The notes under the pieces were generated by a model. The model had not been told where the DNA came from. It ran no database searches and was given only the letters and a program-made list of their open reading frames with translations. 64,000 nucleotides of DNA from Amycolatopsis sp. A133. GTDB lineage: Bacteria > Actinomycetota > Actinomycetes > Mycobacteriales > Pseudonocardiaceae. Each line of letters begins with the position of its first letter. The first letter of the stretch is position 1. The DNA lies in the NCBI RefSeq assembly GCF_031082405.1, contig NZ_JAVHJU010000001.1:124001-188000 (forward strand), in the 5' to 3' direction. Positions 58,317 through 64,000 of this stretch are shown in pieces. A program made the position numbers and the translations under genes.

Positions 58317-60113
58317 GTGCGCGAATACAGCGCTCCCGCCGGGAAGCCGGTGGCCGACGACGAGAACATGTCCGACGTCGTCTGGGCGAATGCCGAGCGG
58401 TTCTCCGACGTGGTGAGCTTCCGCCGCCAGGTCGAGGGCAGCTGGCTGGACGTGACCGCCAAGGAGTTCGCGGCCGAGGTGCTGGCCGTGGCCAAGGGCA
58501 TGGCCAAGGCCGGGATCGGCCGCGGCGACCGCGTCGCGATCATGTCGAAGACCCGCTACGAGTGGACGCTGATCGACTTCGCGATCTGGGCGGCCGGCGC
58601 GGTGACCGTCCCGATCTACGACACCTCCTCCGCCGAGCAGGTGCACTGGATCCTCTCCGACTCGGCCGCCAAAGGCGTGTTCGTCGAGACGAACGCCCAC
58701 GCCGCGACGGTCGGCCAGATCCGGGACCGGCTCACGGACCTGGCCAGCGTCTGGCAGTTCGAAGGCGACTCCCCCGCCGTCGAGGAACTGTCCGCGCTGG
58801 GCGCTTCGCTCTCGGACGACGAGCTGCACGACCGGCGCCGCGAGGTGACCGCGGACGAGCTCGCCACGATCGTCTACACCTCGGGCACCACCGGCCGCCC
58901 CAAGGGCGTCGAGCTGACCCACCGCAACCTGCTGGCCGAGATCCGCGCCGACATCGAGGCGTTCCCGCAGCTGATGGAGCAGGGCAACTCGCTGCTGGTG
59001 TTCCTGCCGCTCGCGCACGTGCTGGCCCGCGCGATCGCCGTGACGGCGCTCACCGCCCGGGTCACCCTCGGGCACACCCCCGACGTCAAGAACCTGGTCG
59101 CCGACCTCGGCACGTTCCGGCCGACGTTCGTGGTCGCCGTGCCGCGCGTGTTCGAGAAGGTCTACAACTCGGCGAAGCAGAAGGCGCACAGCGAGGGCAA
59201 GGGCAAGATCTTCGACGCCGCCGAGGCCACCGCCGTCGCCTACAGCGAGGCGCAGGACCACGGCGGGGCCGGGCTCGGGCTGAAGCTCAAGCACCTGGCG
59301 TTCGACAAGCTCGTCTACGGCAAGCTGCGCGCGGCCCTCGGCGGCCGCTGCGTCGCGGCGGTGTCGGGCGGTGCCCCGCTCGGTGCGCGGCTGGCGCACT
59401 TCTTCCGCGGCATCGGCGTCCCGGTGTTCGAGGGTTACGGCCTGACCGAGACGTCCGCGGCGGCGAACGTCAACACGCAGACGGCGTTCCGCGTCGGCAC
59501 GGTCGGCAAGCCGGTCAACGGCACGTCGGTCCGCATCGCCGGCGACGGCGAAGTCCTGCTCAAGGGCGACGTCGTGTTCCGGGCGTACTACAACAACCCG
59601 CAGGCGACGGAGGAAGCGCTCACCGACGGCTGGTTCCACACCGGCGACCTCGGCGAGCTCGACTCCGACGGCTTCCTCAAGATCACCGGCCGCAAGAAGG
59701 AGATCATCGTGACCGCGGGCGGCAAGAACGTCGCCCCGTCCGGCCTCGAGGACACGATCAAGGCGTCGCCGCTGGTCAGCCAGGCGATGGTGGTCGGCGA
59801 CCAGCGGCCGTTCATCGCGGCGCTGGTGACGGTGGACGAGGAGTACTTCCCGTCCTGGAAGTCCCAGCACGGCAAGTCGGCCTCGGCCACGGTCGCGGAC
59901 CTGGCCACCGACCCCGACCTGGTCGCGGAGATCCAGGCCGCGGTCGACGAGGCGAACAAGTCGGTGTCGAAGGCCGAGGCGATCAAGAAGTTCACGGTGC
60001 TGGCCAACGACTTCACCGAGGCCGGCGGAGAGATCACGCCGAGCCTGAAGCTGAAGCGCAACGTGGTCTCGAAGAACTACGCGAACGACATCGAGGGTCT
60101 CTACAAGAAGTAA
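58317..60113 (+). CDS. fadD15: Long-chain fatty-acid-CoA ligase, FadD15-like
   Basis: The 598-residue protein, read from GTG 58317 (ACGGAGG upstream), starts VREYSAPAG. It has the adenylate-forming core: TIVYTSGTTGRPKGVELTHRN (P-loop), VFEGYGLTETSAAANVNTQ, GWFHTGDLGELDSDGFLKI and GRKKEIIVTAGGKNVAPSGLE. It parallels M. tuberculosis FadD15 (Rv2187, 600 aa), which ends the same gene block. It activates long-chain fatty acids to acyl-CoA for lipid synthesis or degradation. A TTG at 58299 is an alternative start without its own ribosome binding site. Confidence 0.93.
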   Translation: MREYSAPAGKPVADDENMSDVVWANAERFSDVVSFRRQVEGSWLDVTAKEFAAEVLAVAKGMAKAGIGRGDRVAIMSKTRYEWTLIDFAIWAAGAVTVPIYDTSSAEQVHWILSDSAAKGVFVETNAHAATVGQIRDRLTDLASVWQFEGDSPAVEELSALGASLSDDELHDRRREVTADELATIVYTSGTTGRPKGVELTHRNLLAEIRADIEAFPQLMEQGNSLLVFLPLAHVLARAIAVTALTARVTLGHTPDVKNLVADLGTFRPTFVVAVPRVFEKVYNSAKQKAHSEGKGKIFDAAEATAVAYSEAQDHGGAGLGLKLKHLAFDKLVYGKLRAALGGRCVAAVSGGAPLGARLAHFFRGIGVPVFEGYGLTETSAAANVNTQTAFRVGTVGKPVNGTSVRIAGDGEVLLKGDVVFRAYYNNPQATEEALTDGWFHTGDLGELDSDGFLKITGRKKEIIVTAGGKNVAPSGLEDTIKASPLVSQAMVVGDQRPFIAALVTVDEEYFPSWKSQHGKSASATVADLATDPDLVAEIQAAVDEANKSVSKAEAIKKFTVLANDFTEAGGEITPSLKLKRNVVSKNYANDIEGLYKK

Positions 60114-60119
60114 GCGGCC

Positions 60120-60162
60120 CAAGGTGGCCTTCGGTGTGTCCAACGCACCGAAGGCCACCTTG
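60120..60162. terminator. Bidirectional terminator after fadD15
   Basis: CAAGGTGGCCTTCGGTG (60120-60136) and its exact complement (60146-60162) form a 17-bp stem with a 9-nt loop. It lies 6 bp after the fadD15 stop and 7 bp after the convergent monooxygenase stop. Confidence 0.9.
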
Positions 60163-60169
60163 AGGCCCT

Positions 60170-60514
60170 TCAGTCTCGCGTGAAGCCGTGACTGCGCTCC
60201 ACCTTCGCCACGTGCAGCGTGTAGCTCTCGTACCACTCGCCCCGGCCGCGCTGCTGCGCCGCGCGGTGCTCGGCGTTGCTCCGCCACTCCCGTAGGGCGT
60301 CGGCGTCGCGGAAGTACCCGACGGTGATGCCGAGCCCGCCCGGGGTCTGGGCGTGGTCCATCCCCAGGTACCCGGGAATCTGTTGGACCAGCTCTTCCAT
60401 CCGGGCGTTGGTTTCGGCGTAGCCGCTCTGCTCGGAGGTGCGCACGGTGGTGAAGACCGCCAGGTAGTACGGCGGCTCGAACGCCCCGACGGGCGCTTCC
60501 GGATGATCGCTCAT
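60170..60514 (-). CDS. Antibiotic biosynthesis monooxygenase-fold protein
   Basis: The 114-residue ABM/dimeric alpha-beta barrel protein reads PPYYLAVFTTVRTSEQSGYA, MEELVQQIPGYLGMDHAQTP, GGLGITVGYFRDADALREWR and AEHRAAQQRGRGEWYESYTL. The HAQTPGGLGITVGYF-W-xxAEHR pattern is typical of the YgiN-like ABM family, whose members include heme-degrading and quinone monooxygenases and many small proteins without cofactors. The substrate is unknown. The frame continues far upstream but only as antisense to the permease and glucosidase genes; ATG 60514 is the natural start. Confidence 0.85.
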   Translation of the reverse strand: MSDHPEAPVGAFEPPYYLAVFTTVRTSEQSGYAETNARMEELVQQIPGYLGMDHAQTPGGLGITVGYFRDADALREWRSNAEHRAAQQRGRGEWYESYTLHVAKVERSHGFTRD

Positions 60515-60558
60515 GGCGCCACCGTAGGGGTGGCCCGCCCGGGCGGGCCACCGCTTTC

Positions 60559-61923
60559 TCACCGCGTGCGCCGAGCCGCCACGAAGTCGCGGTACCAGCG
60601 GTAACTCGCCCTCGGGGTGCGCTGCTGGGTCTCGTAGTCCACGTGCACCAGGCCGAAGCGGTGCTTGTACCCGTGCGCCCACTCGAAGTTGTCCAGCAGC
60701 GACCAGCAGAAGTACCCCCGCAGGTCGACCCCCGCCGCCGCGGCCGTGCGCGCCGCTTCGATGTGCTCGCTGAGGAACGAGATGCGCTCGTAGTCGGCGA
60801 AGTCGCTGCGGTCCGGGTACACGCAGCCGTTCTCGGTCACGTACACCGGCGGCAGCCCGGGGTAGCGGTTGTGCAGGCCGACCAGGGCTTCGGTCAGGCC
60901 CTCCGGCTCCACCGGCCAGCCCATGCCCGTGCGCGGCACGTCCGGCACCCGCGAAGTGTCCACCCCGATGTCGGCCACCGTCCGCTGCGCCGGGTCCGGC
61001 TCGTGGTGCGGCGCGTCCGCGACGTGCAGGCGGTAGTAGTAGTTGACCCCCAGGTAGTCCAGCGGCACCCCGATGGTCTCGAGGTCGCCGTCCTGGCGGA
61101 ACGAGAAGTCCGAGACGCCGTCGAACATCGCCGACAGCCCCGGCGCGTACCGGCCGCCGAACAGCGGGTCGGTGAACTGGCGGCGCAGCAGCGTGTCCTG
61201 CCGGGCCGCCGCCGCGGCGTCCGCGGCCGAGTCCGTCACCGGGACCGCCGGCGACTGGTTGAGCACGATCCCGAACTGGTGCTGCGGCGTCGACTGGGCC
61301 CGCATCGCGCCCACGGCCAGCCCGTGGCCCAGCAGCAGGTGGTGGGCCACGGCCAGGGCGCCGTGCCCCTCCCGGGCGCCCGGCGCGTGCCGTCCTTCGC
61401 CGTAGCCCGCGACCGTGCACGGGTACGGCTCGTTCAGCGTCGTCCAGTGCTCGACCAGGTCGCCCAGCTCCGCGTGGACCACGGCGGCGTAGTCGGCGAA
61501 CCGGTGGGCGGTGTCGCGCGACCGCCAGCCGCCGTCGTCCTCCAGCGCCTGGGGCAGGTCCCAGTGGTAGAGCGTCAGGAACGGCTCGATCCCCTTCTCC
61601 CGCAGTCCTTCCACGAGCCGCCGGTAGAAGTCGAGACCCCGGCGTTCGACGCGGCCGCGGCCGGAGGGCTGCACCCGGGGCCACGACACCGAGAACCGGT
61701 AGGCGTCCACGCCGAGCCCGGTGAGCAGGGCGAGGTCCTGCGGCCACCGGTGGTAGTGGTCGGCCGCCGGTTCCCCGGTGTGGCCGCCGGCCACCGCGCC
61801 GGGGACCGCCGCGAAGGTGTCCCAGATGGACGGTCCGCGGCCGTCGGCCGTGGTGGCGCCCTCGATCTGGAAGGCCGAGGTGGCGACGCCCCAGCGGAAG
61901 CCGGGCGGGAAACTGGAAGTCAC
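60559..61923 (-). CDS. GH1 beta-glucosidase
   Basis: The 454-residue intracellular GH1 enzyme has FRWGVATSAFQIEGATTADG, YHWDLPQALEDDGGW, TTLNEPYPCT with acid/base E165 and PVYVTENGCVYP with nucleophile E364. It has no signal peptide, so it acts on imported beta-linked disaccharides such as cellobiose or on aryl glucosides. It is the last gene of an operon behind two ABC permeases, with gaps of 18 and 9 bp, so the importer probably supplies its substrate. Confidence 0.93.
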   Translation of the reverse strand: MTSSFPPGFRWGVATSAFQIEGATTADGRGPSIWDTFAAVPGAVAGGHTGEPAADHYHRWPQDLALLTGLGVDAYRFSVSWPRVQPSGRGRVERRGLDFYRRLVEGLREKGIEPFLTLYHWDLPQALEDDGGWRSRDTAHRFADYAAVVHAELGDLVEHWTTLNEPYPCTVAGYGEGRHAPGAREGHGALAVAHHLLLGHGLAVGAMRAQSTPQHQFGIVLNQSPAVPVTDSAADAAAAARQDTLLRRQFTDPLFGGRYAPGLSAMFDGVSDFSFRQDGDLETIGVPLDYLGVNYYYRLHVADAPHHEPDPAQRTVADIGVDTSRVPDVPRTGMGWPVEPEGLTEALVGLHNRYPGLPPVYVTENGCVYPDRSDFADYERISFLSEHIEAARTAAAAGVDLRGYFCWSLLDNFEWAHGYKHRFGLVHVDYETQQRTPRASYRWYRDFVAARRTR

Positions 61924-61941
61924 GGTGAGCTCCGGGAGGGG

Positions 61942-62829
61942 TCAGCCCTTGAGCGCGCCCTGCATGATGCCGCCGACGATCTGGCGGCCGAACAGCAGGA
62001 ACACGATCAGGACGGGGACGGTGCCGATGGTGGCGGCGGTGAGCACGAGCGTGTAGTCGGTGGTGTAGCCGCTGGCCAGGGTGGACAGTGCGGTTTGGAC
62101 GGTCGGGTTCTCCGGCACCAGCACCACCAGCGGCCAGAAGAAGTCGTTCCAGGCCTGCATGAAGGTGAACAGCCCGAGCACCGCCGCGGCCGGGCGGGCC
62201 GCGGGCAGTGCCACGTGCCAGAACAGCCGCAGCGAGCCGCAGCCGTCCATCCGGCCGGCTTCCAGCAGCTCCAGCGGCAGCGCCCGCTCGAAGTACTGGC
62301 GCATGAAGAACACGCCGAACGCGGTGACCAGGCCGGGCACGATCACCGCCTGCAGCTGCCCGGCCCACCCGAAGTCGGCCATCATCATGTACAGCGGCAC
62401 CACGCCCAGCTCGGTCGGGATCGCCTGGGTGGCGACCACGACGAGCAGCAACGCCGTCCGCCCCCGGAACCGCATCTTGGCGAAGGCGAACCCCGCCAGC
62501 GTCGAGAACAGCACCACCGACACGGTGATCGTGCCCGCGACGATCAGCGAGTTCCCCAGCGCCAGCGCGAAGTCCGTCTGGTCGAAGACGCGGGCGATGT
62601 TCTCGAACAGGTGCCCGCCCGGCACCAGGACCGGCGGCACGCTCCCGACCGCCTCCGTCGTCTGCGAGGAGACGACGAACGACCAGTACACCGGGAACGC
62701 CGAGCCGGCCAGGATCGCGATCAGCGCGGCGTAGGTCCACGGGCTCGCGATCCGCTTCCCGATCCGCCGGATCCGCCCCGGCGAGGCGGCCGGCGGCGCG
62801 GGCGCGGCCGGGGTCAGCACGGTGGTCAT
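61942..62829 (-). CDS. Sugar ABC transporter permease, MalG type
   Basis: The 295-residue protein has six predicted membrane helices and the EAA-loop signature ALPLELLEAGRMDGCGSLRLFWHVALPAARPA, read here in two parts as the contact with the ATPase. The C-terminal GRQIVGGIMQGALKG is typical of MalG-like sugar permeases. It pairs with the MalF-type permease 9 bp upstream. No ATPase gene is seen in the window; such importers often use a shared MsiK ATPase. Confidence 0.9.
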   Translation of the reverse strand: MTTVLTPAAPAPPAASPGRIRRIGKRIASPWTYAALIAILAGSAFPVYWSFVVSSQTTEAVGSVPPVLVPGGHLFENIARVFDQTDFALALGNSLIVAGTITVSVVLFSTLAGFAFAKMRFRGRTALLLVVVATQAIPTELGVVPLYMMMADFGWAGQLQAVIVPGLVTAFGVFFMRQYFERALPLELLEAGRMDGCGSLRLFWHVALPAARPAAAVLGLFTFMQAWNDFFWPLVVLVPENPTVQTALSTLASGYTTDYTLVLTAATIGTVPVLIVFLLFGRQIVGGIMQGALKG

Positions 62830-62838
62830 GTCCGCTCC

Positions 62839-63759
62839 TCAGTCCGTTTGGATGCGCCGGGTCACCAGGTACGACAGGGCCGCGACGAGGATCGTGGCCA
62901 CGGCCAGGATCAGCGCGATCGCCGAGCTGTAGCCGAAGTCGTACTTGGTGAAGCCCTGTTCGTAGAGGTAGAGCGCGGCGGTCTGGAACTGCCGGTCCGA
63001 TCCACCGGTCGCGGCCGCGGTGCCGGGGTTGAACAGCAGCGGCTCGGCGAGCAGCCGCATGTTCCCGGTCGTCGCGATCACCGTGGAGAAGATGATCTGC
63101 GGCCGCAGCAGCGGGACGGTGATCCGCCAGAACTGCTGCCACCCCTTGGCGCCGTCGAGGGTGGCGGCCTCGTACATGGCCGACGGGATGGCCTGCATCG
63201 ACGCCAGGAAGATCAGCGCGTGGTAGCCGGTCCAGCGCCACACCACCATCGCCGCGATGGCGGTGTGCGAGCTGGCCGTGCCCGCCTGCCAGTCGACCTG
63301 CCCGGCGCCGAACCAGCTCAGCACCCAGTTGACCAGCCCGAAGTCCCGGCCGAACAGCTGCGCGAAGATGATCGTCACCGCCGCCACCGAGGTGATGTTC
63401 GGCAGGATCATCCCCATCCGGAAGAACATCCGACCGCGCAGCCGCCGGTTGAGCAGGTGCGCGATGCCGAGCGCGAACAGGATCTGCGGGATCGTGGTCA
63501 GCAGCCACAGGCTGACCGTGTTCCCCATCGAGTTCCAGAAGTACGGGTCGTGGAACAGCAGCTGCTCGTAGTTGCCGAACCCGATGAACTGCGCGCCTTC
63601 GGCGTCGATGAGGTTCCGCTTCTGCAGCGACACGAACGCCGTGTAGAGCAGCGGGAACAGCCCGAAGACGCCGAAGATGAGGAAGTACGGGCTGATGAAG
63701 CCGAACGGCGACAGCTTGACGTCCCACTTCTGCCGCCGCTCGGCGAAGGTGAGTGCCAT
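62839..63759 (-). CDS. Sugar ABC transporter permease, MalF type
   Basis: The 306-residue protein has six membrane segments (SPYFLIFGVFGLFPLLYTAFVSL at the N-terminus) and an EAA loop AMYEAATLDGAKGWQQFWRITVPLLRP, which contacts the ATPase. The start ATG overlaps the stop of the substrate-binding protein gene (TAATG, 63757-63761), so translation is coupled. It works with the MalG-type permease to import a sugar, probably a beta-glucoside given the downstream GH1 gene. Confidence 0.9.
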   Translation of the reverse strand: MALTFAERRQKWDVKLSPFGFISPYFLIFGVFGLFPLLYTAFVSLQKRNLIDAEGAQFIGFGNYEQLLFHDPYFWNSMGNTVSLWLLTTIPQILFALGIAHLLNRRLRGRMFFRMGMILPNITSVAAVTIIFAQLFGRDFGLVNWVLSWFGAGQVDWQAGTASSHTAIAAMVVWRWTGYHALIFLASMQAIPSAMYEAATLDGAKGWQQFWRITVPLLRPQIIFSTVIATTGNMRLLAEPLLFNPGTAAATGGSDRQFQTAALYLYEQGFTKYDFGYSSAIALILAVATILVAALSYLVTRRIQTD

Positions 63760-64000
63760 TACTTGATCTTCGCGAGGTCACCGACCAGCTGCTGCCACGC
63801 CGCCGCGCCGTCCTGCTTGCCCTGCTCGACGCGCTGCATCGCGTTGCCGAACTCGGTCTGCACGTCGCCGGCCTTCGGGCCCTGGTACTGCGGGTTCAGC
63901 TTCTTCGCCGCGTCGGTGAACACCTTGCCCACGGGCGCATTGTTGAAGAACGGGTTCGTGTAACCGGTGATCTTCGGGTCGTCGTAGAGCGACGGCACGG
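63759..64000 (-). CDS. Sugar ABC transporter substrate-binding protein, C-terminal part
   Basis: About 80 C-terminal residues are inside the window: PSLYDDPKITGYTNPFFNNA, VGKVFTDAAKKLNPQYQGPK, and VQTEFGNAMQRVEQGKQDGAAAW before the stop at 63759. This is the typical end of an extracytoplasmic solute-binding family 1 lipoprotein. The rest, with signal peptide and lipobox, lies to the right of the window. Its stop overlaps the MalF-type start. Confidence 0.88.
   Translation of the reverse strand, partial: VPSLYDDPKITGYTNPFFNNAPVGKVFTDAAKKLNPQYQGPKAGDVQTEFGNAMQRVEQGKQDGAAAWQQLVGDLAKIK

Noticed and set aside
60515-63781. Extension of the monooxygenase-fold protein to over 1200 residues
   Set aside because: The upstream part is antisense-like shadow of the glucosidase and permease genes; the family is about 100 residues long with a natural ATG at 60514.

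Overview
The window is about 72% G+C, with GTG and TTG starts, actinobacterial ribosome binding sites and very long antisense open frames. It carries an F420-dependent oxidoreductase, a mycothiol-dependent-isomerase-like protein, a conservon, WhiJ/DUF397-type regulators and a KstR/FadE34 steroid-catabolism locus. The phosphofructokinase has the pyrophosphate-type residues known from Amycolatopsis methanolica. I infer a Pseudonocardiaceae chromosome, most likely Amycolatopsis. No replicon ends, tRNA, rRNA, IS elements or CRISPR arrays were seen.

Layout. 1-0.35 kb: start of a SNF2-type helicase. 0.5-4.8 kb: fadE34/kstR divergent pair with two KstR operators, then a DinB-fold protein and an F420 oxidoreductase. 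4.9-10.2 kb: the fused isobutyryl-CoA mutase icmF and an ArsR/SRPBCC/DUF899 operon, flanked by two decayed genes. 10.2-15.9 kb: a four-gene conservon (cvnA-D). 16.9-18.9 kb: DUF485 plus acetate-type symporter. 18.9-21.1 kb: TetR and its divergent drug exporter with three copies of one operator. 21-25.6 kb: a DUF3817/LprD pair, lytic transglycosylase, small proteins, an enoyl-CoA hydratase and a GNAT. 25.6-28.6 kb: racemase plus acyl-CoA dehydrogenase divergent from a TetR. 28.7-36 kb: membrane protein, GabD2, giant LuxR ATPase regulator, XRE/DUF397 pair. 36.3-40.8 kb: thioesterase, pyruvate kinase, DUF2461 and a DasR-type chitinase promoter. 40.9-45.2 kb: ArsR, HxlR, truncated hemoglobin, an aromatic amino-acid lyase with an unusual MIO tripeptide, and a frameshifted ECF sigma gene with its partner.

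45.2-60.1 kb is a primary-metabolism block: PPi-type phosphofructokinase, DAHP synthase behind a Tyr-Phe-Trp-Phe leader peptide, exoribonuclease AS, PlsC, glutamate-cysteine ligase family protein, a Nudix-NYN fusion, glucokinase, an ArsA-like ATPase, two SRPBCC proteins, a phosphoesterase and FadD15. Its order recalls M. tuberculosis Rv2178c-Rv2187. 60.2-64 kb: a monooxygenase-fold protein, then a GH1 glucosidase with a sugar ABC importer that runs off the window.

How parts work together: sterol and branched acyl-CoA degradation (FadE34, KstR, IcmF, racemase, acyl-CoA dehydrogenase, thioesterase) feeds central metabolism; chitinase, beta-glucosidase, sugar importer, glucokinase, phosphofructokinase and pyruvate kinase form a carbohydrate route; DAHP synthase draws on it for aromatics. 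Many gene ends carry long palindromes in a few repeated families, and one palindromic element sits in frame inside a coding sequence. These non-coding repeats, the leader peptide, the duplicated operators and four broken or merged genes are the least ordinary content.
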